Source of the DNA: Janthinobacterium aquaticum | GTDB taxonomy: Bacteria; Pseudomonadota; Gammaproteobacteria; Burkholderiales; Burkholderiaceae_D | Assembly: GCF_009208565.1 (NCBI RefSeq) | Contig: NZ_WFLK01000002.1 | Coordinates: 310,001-374,000 of the forward strand | Direction: 5' to 3' | Length of the DNA stretch: 64,000 nucleotides | Shown here: in pieces, positions 8,198 to 16,980 of the stretch | Position numbering within the stretch: the first letter of the stretch is position 1 | Layout of the letters: the number at the start of each line of letters is the position of its first letter | Translations under genes and position numbers: made by a program | The notes under the pieces: model-generated | What the model was told of the DNA's origin: nothing | Database searches by the model: none | What the model saw: only the letters and a program-made list of their open reading frames with translations

Positions 8198-9067
8198 ATG
8201 CCATTTCCCATCCTGAACAATTACCTGGCCCGCCTGTCGCATCAGACTCAGGCCGGCACCAGCGTCTGGCTCGATGACGAGGGGCGGGCATTGGGCCGTT
8301 TTTTCAACTGCACCATGACCAGCGCTTTCCAGCCCCTGCTTGAGCTGGGCGAACCTGACGATGCCGATGGCGGCCACCGCGTCATCGCTTATGAAGGCCT
8401 GGCACGCAGCGTATCGAGCGCCGACCAGGGGCTGTCGCTGTGGCGATTGCTCGACCATGCGGCCAGCGACGACGAGTCGGTGGAACTGGACCGGCTGTGC
8501 CGCATGTTGCATGCCATTAATTTCTTCCGGCAGAGCGAGGCGGGCCAGGCCGACCTCTACCTGAACGTGCATGACCGGCTGCTCAGTGCGGTCAGCAGCA
8601 ACCACGGCCATGCCTTCCAGCGCATACTCGAGGCGCTGGGCCTGCCTTTGGCGCGCATCGTGCTGCAGTTGCCCACGGTGACGGCCAACCAGGGCTGGCT
8701 GCTCAACTATGTGGCCGACAATTACCGCCGCAACGGTTTTCGGCTGGCGCTCAATGTCAGCAATGTTACCGAAGCGGACAGTGTGCTCGAACGCCTGCGC
8801 CCGCACAGCATCAAGTTCGATGCCGGCAATCTCGGCGACGAGGCGGCGCTGGCCGGTTTCCTGATACGTTGCCATGCGGACGATATCCGCGTGATCTTCA
8901 AGCGCCTCGATACGCCCGCAGCGCTGCAGGCCTTGCAGCGCATTGCGCGCGTAACTGGCTTGCCGGTGGTGGCGCAGGGTCATTTGCTTGGCCAGCCGCA
9001 CAGTGCGCTGGCGCAGGTCCGGCATGGACAGGATGGCAAGAATTTGGTGTTTCCAGCAGCAGCCTGA
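8198..9067 (+). CDS. Degenerate EAL-domain protein
   Basis: A 289-residue protein with an EAL-fold sequence over nearly its whole length. The signature is altered: the EAL motif reads EGL (66-68, in AYEGLARS) and the later conserved ELTE-type glutamate is replaced (IVLQLPTV). Active c-di-GMP phosphodiesterases need these metal-binding acidic residues, so I infer a non-catalytic c-di-GMP-binding or protein-interaction role. The start at 8198 follows AAGGAG at good spacing; upstream in-frame codons are not protein-like. It has no GGDEF or sensor domain. The nearby flagellar locus makes a motility-related role plausible but unproven. Confidence 0.82.
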   Translation: MPFPILNNYLARLSHQTQAGTSVWLDDEGRALGRFFNCTMTSAFQPLLELGEPDDADGGHRVIAYEGLARSVSSADQGLSLWRLLDHAASDDESVELDRLCRMLHAINFFRQSEAGQADLYLNVHDRLLSAVSSNHGHAFQRILEALGLPLARIVLQLPTVTANQGWLLNYVADNYRRNGFRLALNVSNVTEADSVLERLRPHSIKFDAGNLGDEAALAGFLIRCHADDIRVIFKRLDTPAALQALQRIARVTGLPVVAQGHLLGQPHSALAQVRHGQDGKNLVFPAAA

Positions 9068-9154
9068 GCAAAATTTGGCTGGCACGATTGCGTGCAGGGT
9101 TTTTCTTCACAGCACAATCGGCTATAGTATCCGCATCGAGATATTGGACTGACT

Positions 9155-9925
9155 ATGGCATCGCGCAGAAACTTTCTCCAGCACGGCATGAACCTGGCGG
9201 CTTTGGGCCTGGTATCGGCGCCGCTTATCGGCTGCGCCACGCGCAGCGCCACACCCCCCATGGCGTCGGCCGGCGCCGCGCCGCGTCCACCCGCCAAGGC
9301 GGTGCCGCCGGCGCCGAAGACCGCAAGCCAGGTGGCAAGCATTAACCGCACGCCGGGCGCCAACGCCGGTGGTCCGCGCGCCGCACCGATCACCGAACTG
9401 GAACCACCACCCGATATTTTCGACGCGCAAATCCTCGACCTTGATTTCTGGGTCATGCCGCGCACGCTCGAAGTGATACGCCCGGCCAGCAACGAGAAGG
9501 GCAAGCTGCTGTACTGGAAAGATGGCGAAGTCATCGATTCGGCCTACCAGGAACTGTGCCATCTGCTGCGCGACGTCAACGGCAAGAAAACTGCCCCGAT
9601 CGATCCCAAGCTGCTTGAAACGCTATGGGGCACGCAGGCCTTCGTGGCCCGCTACGGCATCGTGCAGCCGCTGGAAATCCTGTCGGGCTACCGCACGCCG
9701 GAATCGAACAGCAAGCTGCGCGAAGCGGGCGTGCCGGCGGCGCGCCAGTCGCTGCACATGTCCGGCCGCGCTGCCGATATCCGCGTGGCCAACCTCAATT
9801 CCGAAGTGTTGGGCACGCTGGTGCGCAGCTTCAAGCAGGGCGGCGTGGGCTTTTACTACCGCGCCGGTCCGCGCGGCGGCTGGATCCATGCCGACACCGG
9901 CCTGCAGCGTACCTGGAAGGGCTGA
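9155..9925 (+). CDS. DUF882/YcbK-type peptidase M15-like Tat lipoprotein
   Basis: A 256-residue exported protein. The N-terminus has a Tat-like SRRNFL motif followed by a hydrophobic stretch and a lipobox-like LIGC (C27), so it may be a Tat-exported lipoprotein. Residues about 30-90 are Pro/Ala-rich linker. The C-terminal half is the YcbK/DUF882 domain with zinc-site motifs SGYRTPESN, SLHMSGRAADIRV (His/Asp) and GWIHADTG (His). These enzymes are M15-family peptidoglycan peptidases or their relatives. It ends 17 bases before the LysR gene on the same strand. Confidence 0.9.
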   Translation: MASRRNFLQHGMNLAALGLVSAPLIGCATRSATPPMASAGAAPRPPAKAVPPAPKTASQVASINRTPGANAGGPRAAPITELEPPPDIFDAQILDLDFWVMPRTLEVIRPASNEKGKLLYWKDGEVIDSAYQELCHLLRDVNGKKTAPIDPKLLETLWGTQAFVARYGIVQPLEILSGYRTPESNSKLREAGVPAARQSLHMSGRAADIRVANLNSEVLGTLVRSFKQGGVGFYYRAGPRGGWIHADTGLQRTWKG

Positions 9926-9942
9926 TTCTTCCGGCCCGCGCG

Positions 9943-10830
9943 ATGAAGCTGGCAAGCCAACATATCGAACTGTTCCTGGCGGTGGTTGACGGCGGCTCGT
10001 TTGCCAGCGCAGCGCGCGCCCTGCGGCGCGCGCCGTCGGCCATCAGCATGGCCATGGCCAACCTGGAAGCCGAACTGGGCATCGTGCTGTTCGACCGCGG
10101 CGCACGCGAGGCCGTGCCGACCCCGGCGGCGCTGGCGCTGCTGCCACATGCGCGCCTGGTGGCCGGGCAGCTGCAGCAGCTGCACCTGCATGTGCAAGAG
10201 CTGGCGCAGGGCCTGGAGAGCCGCATTTCACTGGGGCTCGCGACCGAGCTCGATCCGGCGCCGTTTGTGCGCGCGGTAGCGGCGCTGTCGCAGCGCTATC
10301 CCTTGCTTGATATCGAAGTGCTGAGCGCGCCGCAGGACGATCTGCGCCAGTTGCTGGCAAGCGGTCGCATCAGCGCCTGCATGGTGTTCGGCGGCGGGCG
10401 CATCAATCACCGCGAGCAGTTCCAGCTGGTCGGCAGTGACGCCCTGGTGGCGATCGTTTCTGCCCTGCATCCGCCGGCCCAGTCCACGCATGCCCCGATG
10501 TATATCGAAGAACTGGTCAACCTGCGCCAGATCGTGGTGGCCAGCCGCGAGCTGGAACTGGCCGACGCGCGCCCGCTGGTGGGCCTGTCGCACTGGCGCA
10601 CCGACAGCCTGCCGATGGCGCTGGCGATGGTCGAGGCGGGCCTGGGCTGGGGCAATTTTGCGCAGTCGGCGATTGCCGCGACGCTGGCCACCGGCCGCGT
10701 GCGCCGGGTGGCTTTCAAAAATACCGGCAACGGCCTGCCGCTGCCGATACACCTGGTGTGGATGCAGGACCGGCCGTTGGGCGTGGCCGGTCGCGCCTTT
10801 CTTCAGTTGCTCGCTGCCGGTGCGCCCTGA
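9943..10830 (+). CDS. LysR-family transcriptional regulator
   Basis: A 295-residue LTTR. The N-terminal winged helix-turn-helix covers residues ~1-62 (FLAVVDGGSFASAARAL, SAISMAMANLEAELGIVLFDR), followed by the LysR substrate-binding fold. The start is the ATG at 9943, which gives the canonical N-terminus. The frame is open far upstream inside the previous gene, which is a shadow. It overlaps the PACE-type efflux gene tail to tail by 28 bases. In Acinetobacter the LTTR AceR controls the PACE pump AceI, so regulation of its neighbour is plausible, although there the pair is divergent, not convergent. Confidence 0.92.
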   Translation: MKLASQHIELFLAVVDGGSFASAARALRRAPSAISMAMANLEAELGIVLFDRGAREAVPTPAALALLPHARLVAGQLQQLHLHVQELAQGLESRISLGLATELDPAPFVRAVAALSQRYPLLDIEVLSAPQDDLRQLLASGRISACMVFGGGRINHREQFQLVGSDALVAIVSALHPPAQSTHAPMYIEELVNLRQIVVASRELELADARPLVGLSHWRTDSLPMALAMVEAGLGWGNFAQSAIAATLATGRVRRVAFKNTGNGLPLPIHLVWMQDRPLGVAGRAFLQLLAAGAP

Positions 10831-11279
10831 CCGGGCTGCGCCTGTGGTTGCGCCTTCGGCTGCTGCGCTGACAGCGGCACGTCGAACAGGCGGTCGAAGA
10901 TGTAGTTGAAGATAAAGCTGTAGCAGGGAATGATCAGCATCAGCGCAAAGTCGAGCACGAACGCCTGCCACAGGCTGATAGCGAGCCACCAAGCGATCAG
11001 CGGGATCAGATACACCACTAACGTGATCTGAAAGCCGATCGCATGCACGATGCGGCGCCACACGGTGCGCGTGCGCGACACCTGGCGCACCTCCCAATAT
11101 TCGAATGCCATGTTGTAGAGCAGATTCCAGGTCACGGCAATGCTGGTAATCATGAGGGCCAGCGGCCCGGTGCTGGTGGGCGACTCGCCCGACAGCAGCG
11201 TCAGCCAGGCGGTGGAAATGGCCATGCCGATGATTTCAAAGGCGGTGATATAGACGATTCTGCGTTTGATGCCTTGCAT
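10803..11279 (-). CDS. PACE-family (AceI-like) multidrug efflux membrane protein
   Basis: A 158-residue inner-membrane protein with four hydrophobic helices in the two-repeat 'bacterial transmembrane pair' layout. It begins with the family hallmark KRRIVYITAFEIIGM, where the acidic residue in helix 1 is the conserved proton-coupling Glu, and has a WNLLYNMAFEYWE second segment typical of PACE proteins. PACE pumps export biocides such as chlorhexidine and polyamine-like compounds. The ATG at 11277-11279 gives the family-typical start; a GTG nine codons upstream is possible. The C-terminal 20 residues are Gln/Pro/Ala-rich. The 3' end overlaps the LysR gene. Confidence 0.88.
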   Translation of the reverse strand: MQGIKRRIVYITAFEIIGMAISTAWLTLLSGESPTSTGPLALMITSIAVTWNLLYNMAFEYWEVRQVSRTRTVWRRIVHAIGFQITLVVYLIPLIAWWLAISLWQAFVLDFALMLIIPCYSFIFNYIFDRLFDVPLSAQQPKAQPQAQPGQGAPAASN

Positions 11280-11462
11280 AAGGTGCCCGTAAAATAAAGT
11301 GGACACGATTTTAGGTCAACAAGACTGATGATTGAAGTTGATAGCCATCAGTTTTTTTGATCGATTGCTTTGATGCATACCGAACAGCACGCGTAGCGGC
11401 GATAATGACGCTTTGGCGGACCTGTCGGTTCGCCTCACACGGACAGGCAAGAGGGCAAGCAC

Positions 11463-11921
11463 ATGCAAGGCGCAGCAGAGAGCACGAATGGCAACAACGA
11501 TCTACCTGACACGGCCGACCAGGCGCCGGCCAAACCGCGCTTCCGGCCGCGGCCGTGGGAGCACCTGGCCACGCCGTATGACGTGGAGGTCTGGATAGAC
11601 GAACACAACCGCAGCATGCAGGACAATATCAGCGCCAGCGAGGCCGGCGTCGGCATCTGCTTCACGCTGGCCGAGGGCGGCGAAATCTATATGCAGACCA
11701 GCGCCGACGGCGCGGTGATACTCGACGTCACCGCCGATGCCGCCTGGGTAGCGCCGTTGATCAGCGCGGCAACCGGCTGCGAAACGCCGGCCTCGTCCTT
11801 GTGGATTTTGCCTGATGATAAGCTGATCCAGTTGATCTTCGGCATGAGCAGCCTGGTGGCCAGCACGCTGCTGGTGGTCGGCCATGATTTCGGCCTGCGC
11901 CGGCGCACACAGATGCGTTGA
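11463..11921 (+). CDS. Hypothetical protein, 152 aa
   Basis: I do not recognise this protein. Residues 1-35 are polar and Pro/Arg-rich (probably disordered), followed by a compact mixed region (WEHLATPYDVEVWIDEHNRS) and two beta-rich stretches. The last third includes a hydrophobic segment (LIFGMSSLVASTLLVVGHDF) that could be a buried helix or a weak membrane helix. A good ribosome site (AGAGGG, seven bases upstream of the ATG) and GC-rich codon use like the neighbours support a real gene. It stands alone, divergent from the PACE gene and convergent with the GT2 gene. Confidence 0.6.
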   Translation: MQGAAESTNGNNDLPDTADQAPAKPRFRPRPWEHLATPYDVEVWIDEHNRSMQDNISASEAGVGICFTLAEGGEIYMQTSADGAVILDVTADAAWVAPLISAATGCETPASSLWILPDDKLIQLIFGMSSLVASTLLVVGHDFGLRRRTQMR

Positions 11922-11946
11922 GCGGCCGGCCCTAGCGCGGTGCCGC

Positions 11947-13068
11947 TCAGGCAGCGGCTGTCGCTCCAGAGCCACGGCGCAGCCTGGTTCGCCAGGTGCG
12001 CACGGTTCTGCTGATGGTCTGCCTGATGCCAAAGCTGATGCTGCCGCCCAAAACCTGCGTGAGCTGCCTGGCTTGCTTCCTGCGAAATGCCGCCCGCTCC
12101 TGAGCAGCCATGATGTCGCGAATGGGCGCTGGCATTCCTGCCCGGGCCATGACTGCCACTACTTCTTGCCATGGATGGAACAAGGCGTTCAGCAGCGTAG
12201 TTTGAATTTCTTTGCGAAAACGGTAGCCCTGTCGCAGCGGAAGCTGGTAGGTATCCTTGACGATGCCGATATAGATATGGCACATGGCGATGTCAAAGTG
12301 CATCTTGCCGGTATCGTTCAAGCCCTGCTCGGAAAAATATCGGCGTGCGGGCAGCAGGGCGGTAGACAGTTCAAGAAAAGTCCGTAGATTGCCGGTCTTG
12401 CTGATGCTGCCATCACGCTGGCGATAATTGATCAGGCAATGTGGTAGATAGTAAAGATTGTTGCAGCTATCAAGTAACTGAGGCATGGCCGTGACGTCTT
12501 CATACACGCGTCCTGGCGGGAAAACAGGCATGGTGTGCTGCAGATAAATGTCGCGGCGGAAAATCTTGGACCAGACGAACATATGGCATTCGTCAAAATA
12601 CCTGTTGCGTATCTCATCTTTGCTGGTGGTCAGCACGTCCGGCATGAAACCGCTGGTAATGCGCTTGTTTTTTGATTCGCGCTGCGGGTGCCAGAACTGC
12701 AGATCGCATGCAATGACATCAGGATGCGCCTCGACGATGACTCGATCAAGCGCGTCGAGCGAACCGGGCAGCAGCAGGTCGTCACTGTCGACGAAAACAA
12801 TATATTCGCCGCGTGCTAGTGCCAGGCCCTGGTTGCGCGCTGCAGCAACACCTTGGTTGCGCTGTTCGAATAAAGTGATGTTCAGATCGCTGCGGTTCTG
12901 CTTGAGCGTTTGCAATGCAGCAAGCGTACCATCGGTCGATCCATCGTCAACGAAAATGAGCTCGTGCGTGGCACGCATCTGCTCGGTAATGGAAGCGAAT
13001 GTTGCCCCTATATAGTCCTGGACGTTATAGGCGGGAACGATGATGCTAAGTGAAACATTCTCGGTCAT
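11947..13068 (-). CDS. Glycosyltransferase family 2
   Basis: A 373-residue GT-A-fold glycosyltransferase. It opens with SIIVPAYNVQDYIGATF, has FVDDGSTDGT (nucleotide-sugar binding) and the DxD-containing VFVDSDDLLLPGS. The start at 13066-13068 gives MTENVSLSIIVPAY; upstream codons in frame are AT-rich and not conserved-looking. It lies beside the distal end of the flagellar locus (106 bp from the next gene, same strand). It could therefore serve flagellin or surface glycan synthesis, but nothing specific shows its acceptor. A basic C-terminal tail (about 30 residues) is present. Confidence 0.9.
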   Translation of the reverse strand: MTENVSLSIIVPAYNVQDYIGATFASITEQMRATHELIFVDDGSTDGTLAALQTLKQNRSDLNITLFEQRNQGVAAARNQGLALARGEYIVFVDSDDLLLPGSLDALDRVIVEAHPDVIACDLQFWHPQRESKNKRITSGFMPDVLTTSKDEIRNRYFDECHMFVWSKIFRRDIYLQHTMPVFPPGRVYEDVTAMPQLLDSCNNLYYLPHCLINYRQRDGSISKTGNLRTFLELSTALLPARRYFSEQGLNDTGKMHFDIAMCHIYIGIVKDTYQLPLRQGYRFRKEIQTTLLNALFHPWQEVVAVMARAGMPAPIRDIMAAQERAAFRRKQARQLTQVLGGSISFGIRQTISRTVRTWRTRLRRGSGATAAA

Positions 13069-13174
13069 AAAGCACTTGTAATAAAGTAAAACGCTATCTT
13101 GACCGATCTGCTTGCACTTGTGAAATAGTATTTTTAACGCATTGACCAGCACTGCCTGTGAACAGCAGCGCCTT

Positions 13175-14203
13175 CTAGCGCAATCCCAGCAGTGCGATCA
13201 CGCGCTCGCGGCTGATGCCCACCAGCGCCGAACTGATGGCCAGCAGCGATTCATAGCCTGGTGTGGTGGCCGTTTCATTGAAGCGCTGCGCCAGCGTGTC
13301 GATGCCGGCCGGCACTGGTGCCGGCTGCGCGCTGTCGACGCGGGTGGTGGCCTGGGCCAGCGCCAGGCTGACCGAGTCGCGCGCCTGCTGCACGTGCGCC
13401 AGCGCCTGCACCACTTCATGCAAGGTGGCGCGCAGCGCTTCGAGGTCGCCCGTGTCCCATTCTTCCGGCGCAATGGCCGGCGGTTCGACATCGGTCTTGA
13501 CGCGGTTCATCTGCCCGGTCGGGAAGCGAATGCCGCCGCCGCGCACCGACAGGCTGTCGCGTACGCCGGCCCACGAGGCTTCCGGCGTGCTGAAAACGAT
13601 CTGCCCCTGGTCACCCTTGCGCACGCGGATGTTCGACGCCAGCAGTGCGCGGTCGAAACGGGCAATGATCTCTTCTTCGCTCAGGCCCGGTTCGATGTTG
13701 ACCGAACGCAGCGACTGGCTGGCGCCACCGACGGAAAAGGCCAGCACTTCCTGCGGGCCTTCCTGCAGGCTGGCCATGGTCAGGCCGCGGATGGTAAAGC
13801 TTTGCTGCGCGGTTTTCGGGCTGCTGTAGCTGAGCTGTGCATCAAGCGTGCCGCCCGAGGCGCTGGCGCGCTGGCGCCAGGTATTGCTGAACTGGCGCAC
13901 GCGCGCTTCCACCTGCCCGTCGCGGCCCATGCGTGCGGCCAGCTTGGCGGCCAGTTCGCTTTTCAGCGCCTGCAGCTGGCTGCTGCTGCGTTCCAGGTAG
14001 TCGAGTGTCTGCTGCGCATTCGAAATTTCCCCCTGCAGCTGATGATCCCAGTTGCTCAGGCCGCGCTTGAGCGGCGCAGCAGCGCCCGAGCCGGCAGCGC
14101 CGTCGGCGCGTGCGCCGCCACGGTCGACGCTGTCGCCTACGCGGGTAGAATCAGTGCCCTTGGTGGCGATACCCGAAGAATTGGGAAGCTGGGAAATCTG
14201 CAT
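13175..14203 (-). CDS. Flagellar-locus protein downstream of flgL, possible LafW-like
   Basis: A 342-residue protein I cannot place in a named family with confidence. Residues 1-45 are low complexity. Residues about 50-110 form a heptad-rich helical stretch (AQQTLDYLERSSSQLQALKSELAAKL). The C-terminal ~90 residues are helical and resemble the helical ends of axial proteins (VVQALAHVQQARDSVSLALAQ). It starts 5 bases after the flgL stop in the same operon. In Flag-2/lateral clusters the gene after lfgL is lafW, annotated as a hook-associated protein, so a LafW-type role is inferred from position and helicity only. Confidence 0.65.
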   Translation of the reverse strand: MQISQLPNSSGIATKGTDSTRVGDSVDRGGARADGAAGSGAAAPLKRGLSNWDHQLQGEISNAQQTLDYLERSSSQLQALKSELAAKLAARMGRDGQVEARVRQFSNTWRQRASASGGTLDAQLSYSSPKTAQQSFTIRGLTMASLQEGPQEVLAFSVGGASQSLRSVNIEPGLSEEEIIARFDRALLASNIRVRKGDQGQIVFSTPEASWAGVRDSLSVRGGGIRFPTGQMNRVKTDVEPPAIAPEEWDTGDLEALRATLHEVVQALAHVQQARDSVSLALAQATTRVDSAQPAPVPAGIDTLAQRFNETATTPGYESLLAISSALVGISRERVIALLGLR

Positions 14204-14208
14204 GGCGA

Positions 14209-15126
14209 TCAGAGAATATCAAACAGGGACATGGAGCCAACCTTGCCAAACGCCTTGTAGGTCGCTTCCAGCGCGGTCTGGTAGCCGGTCAGTTCGATTG
14301 CCGCCGCGCCCATGTCGGTCGATTTCAGGGCCAGCAGGGCGGTGTTGTTCGACAGCGATACATTGTCGAGGTTGTTGTCGAGCGTGCTCAGGATGTTCTG
14401 CGCGCCGCCGAAGATGGCAATCTTGCCCGACAACAGTTCCATGCCGGCATCGGTGCCGTCGAGCGCATCGGTCACAAGAGTGCGTACGCCAGGCGCGGCC
14501 GGGTCCAGGCCAGGTTCGCTGAGCTTGTCGATCAGCACATCGATCTTGTTGAGCCACACTTCGAGCTGCTTGACGTCGACGTTGGCGGCCTGATTAATGC
14601 CGTTGCCGACCACCACCAGTTGCTCTTCAGTATTGCCGTCATAACTGTAGCGCGAACCGGCCGGGACGGTCGGATCGGCGCTGACACCGATCGGCGCCTT
14701 GTCGGTCGCCGTGCCGGAAAACATGTAGCGGCCTTCCTGGTCTTTCAGGTTGGCGGTAAACACCACGCTGTCGCGCATGGCGCGCAGCGATTCGGTCATG
14801 GCCTTGAGGTCGCTTGGCGCATTGCTGCCGTCGGCGGCCCACACCAGCAGGTCACGCGCCTGGCCCATGTCGGTCACCATGCTCGACAGATAGTTCTCGT
14901 TCTTCAGCAAGCGCGTCTTGACGGTGGAAATATTGTCCTTGTACTGCGTGACCATCGCCTGCTCGCGCGTCAGGCGCGAAATGCGCACATTGCCGATCGG
15001 ATCGTCCGATGGCAGCTGGATGCGCAGACCCGACGACATCTGCTGGGTCAGGTAATTGATCCGCTCCTGGTTCTGCTGGATCGATACATTGATCAGGGTT
15101 TGATACTGGCTGCTGGCGACACGCAT
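14209..15126 (-). CDS. flgL: Flagellar hook-filament junction protein FlgL (HAP3)
   Basis: A 305-residue FlgL, matching the family length. The N-terminus has the flagellin-like D0/D1 helices (NQERINYLTQQMSSGLRIQLPSDDP, RLTREQAMVTQYKDNIS) and the C-terminus the complementary D0/D1 helix ending in SMSLFDIL. It caps the hook and seats the first flagellin subunits. It lies 11 bases after flgK and is co-transcribed with it. The central domain is short. In lateral-flagellum nomenclature this is lfgL. Confidence 0.95.
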   Translation of the reverse strand: MRVASSQYQTLINVSIQQNQERINYLTQQMSSGLRIQLPSDDPIGNVRISRLTREQAMVTQYKDNISTVKTRLLKNENYLSSMVTDMGQARDLLVWAADGSNAPSDLKAMTESLRAMRDSVVFTANLKDQEGRYMFSGTATDKAPIGVSADPTVPAGSRYSYDGNTEEQLVVVGNGINQAANVDVKQLEVWLNKIDVLIDKLSEPGLDPAAPGVRTLVTDALDGTDAGMELLSGKIAIFGGAQNILSTLDNNLDNVSLSNNTALLALKSTDMGAAAIELTGYQTALEATYKAFGKVGSMSLFDIL

Positions 15127-15137
15127 GATCTGCTTCC

Positions 15138-16502
15138 TTAATTCATCATTGCCAAAGTGGCTTCAAACAGGGCGTTGGCCACTGAGATGACCTTCATGTT
15201 GGCCTGGTACATATTCTGAAATTCCACCAGATTCATCGCTTCTTCGTCCTTGTTGACGGCGCTGGTGGACTTCCAGTCATTGATCGCCTGTGTGCGCACG
15301 GTATCGGCGGTGGCCAGCAATGCCTGGTTCTGCTGGCTGGCAATACCGAGCTTGCCAACGAGCTGCGTGTCGGCGTCGCTGATCAGCACCGAACCTACCC
15401 AGTCGACGGTGATCGGCTGGTTCTTGATGTCGATCAGCATTTGCAGATTGGTGCTGTCGCCGGCGGCGCCGCCGGCCTTGGCCAGTGCCAGGTCGGCAGC
15501 AACGAAGTCCTTGCTGATCGACACATTGCCGTCGGCATAGACGAACAGCGGCTTGCCGGCGGTGCCGGCCATGGTCTGGCCGGCCGCCAGCTGGGCATTG
15601 AGCTTGTCGGTCAGGCCCTTGGCCAGGTCTTGCAGCGAGTTCTGCAGCGGCTGCAGGGTATTGTTTTCGAATTCGCCGAGCCCGCCGATCTGGCCGCCAA
15701 CGGCCACGTTGTCGAGCGTAAATGTCGAATTGGCAAACTGCAGCTTCATCACCTGCGCGCCGGAAGCACTCTGGGTGCTGGTCATGTTGCCGGCCATCGA
15801 GCCGATCACCAGCGGCTGGCCGCTCTTGAGCGAGATATTGATCGCGCCATCGGGTTGGGTATTGACTTCGATGGCCATTTGCGCGGCCAGGCCGTCGATC
15901 TGCTGGTCGCGCGCGTCGATCAGCGCCGACACATTGGTGCCGGCCGCGTTGGCGGTGGAAATGCGTTCGTTGAGCGAAGCGATGTTTTGCAGCGCAGTAT
16001 TGGCTTGCGGCATCATCGCGGCGCGCTGCTGATGCACCGACAGCACCTGGTTGCGCATCACATTGTTGATGCTGTTGAAGTGCTGGGCCATGGCGTCGGC
16101 CGAGGTAATGATCTGCTGGCGCAGCGGGGTCGAGGTCGGATCGACGGCAGCGGCGTTCAACGCCGTAAAGAAACCGTCGATGCCGTTGCTGATGCTCGAT
16201 TTTTCATCGCCCATCACGCGTTCGAGCTGGGTCAGGTAAGGCTGGGCCTGCGAGCGGAACCCCTGATCCGACGCCGTGCGCCACATCTGCTGGCTTTTAT
16301 AGGCATCCGAGAAACGCATCAGCGCGCCGACTTCAACGCCATTGCCGGCCGAGCGCACACCGGCGCCTGCGCCGAGTGAGGTCAGCAATACACCCTGGCG
16401 GGTATAACCCGGCGTTTGCAGGTTGGCGATATTCTGGCTCGCTGCGCCCAGGGCAGCTTGCGCAGCGATGCTGCCTGACAAGGCATTGCTGATGATGCTC
16501 AT
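15138..16502 (-). CDS. flgK: Flagellar hook-associated protein FlgK (HAP1)
   Basis: A 454-residue FlgK, about 90 residues shorter than the enterobacterial protein, which suggests a reduced outer domain. The N-terminus carries the axial-protein signature (SIISNALSGSIAAQAALGAASQNIANLQTPGYTRQ) and the C-terminus the expected NLVEFQNMYQANMKVISVANALFEATLAMM helix. It is the first hook-filament junction protein, exported by the flagellar type III system with FlgN as chaperone. An 82-bp gap separates it from the rod-binding flgJ gene upstream. Confidence 0.95.
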   Translation of the reverse strand: MSIISNALSGSIAAQAALGAASQNIANLQTPGYTRQGVLLTSLGAGAGVRSAGNGVEVGALMRFSDAYKSQQMWRTASDQGFRSQAQPYLTQLERVMGDEKSSISNGIDGFFTALNAAAVDPTSTPLRQQIITSADAMAQHFNSINNVMRNQVLSVHQQRAAMMPQANTALQNIASLNERISTANAAGTNVSALIDARDQQIDGLAAQMAIEVNTQPDGAINISLKSGQPLVIGSMAGNMTSTQSASGAQVMKLQFANSTFTLDNVAVGGQIGGLGEFENNTLQPLQNSLQDLAKGLTDKLNAQLAAGQTMAGTAGKPLFVYADGNVSISKDFVAADLALAKAGGAAGDSTNLQMLIDIKNQPITVDWVGSVLISDADTQLVGKLGIASQQNQALLATADTVRTQAINDWKSTSAVNKDEEAMNLVEFQNMYQANMKVISVANALFEATLAMMN

Positions 16503-16584
16503 GCGTCACTCTTTCGTGGTAAAGGGGAGGCATGCCTTGCAGGCACGCCAATTTCATTGCACTCAGGAATTTAAAGGCGACGCT

Positions 16585-16971
16585 TTATATTGATTTATTA
16601 AGTCCTGGTGCAAGATTGTCCGATTTGAGATCGATTTTCTTTGCCGCCGGCATTGCAGCGGGCAATAACTGGCGCACAATTGCATCGGCAATGCCGAAGG
16701 CGCGCTGGCCGGCCATCTTGTCGGCGACCAGGTTGTCGGCCAGTTCCAGCATGTCGGCATTGACCGGGTCCTTGTAGACGCTGTCGTCGCCCGCCATTTC
16801 GCGCGTACCCGAACGCATCTGGCGCAGCATGTGCGAAATGAAAAACGCTTCGAACTTGACGGCCGCCTCGGTGGCCTTGGCCGCGTAGCGCGGGTCGGCC
16901 GGGGCGGCAGCTTCAGGCGATTTGTCATCGAGCGCCGAGGGCAGGGCGCTGCTGCTGTCGTTGATCTGCAT
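16585..16971 (-). CDS. flgJ: FlgJ rod-binding domain only (rod cap), no muramidase
   Basis: A 128-residue protein equal to the N-terminal half of classical FlgJ (Rod-binding domain, PF10135 type: AVKFEAFFISHMLRQMRSGTREM, then MLELADNLVADKMAGQRAFGIADAI). It would act as the rod assembly cap in the periplasm. The C-terminal glucosaminidase domain of dual-domain FlgJ is absent; a stand-alone version is encoded at 24165-24932. The gene sits in the normal flgJ position, 9 bases after flgI. Residues 110-128 are a short polar tail. Confidence 0.9.
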   Translation of the reverse strand: MQINDSSSALPSALDDKSPEAAAPADPRYAAKATEAAVKFEAFFISHMLRQMRSGTREMAGDDSVYKDPVNADMLELADNLVADKMAGQRAFGIADAIVRQLLPAAMPAAKKIDLKSDNLAPGLNKSI

Positions 16972-16980
16972 GCGCGTCCT

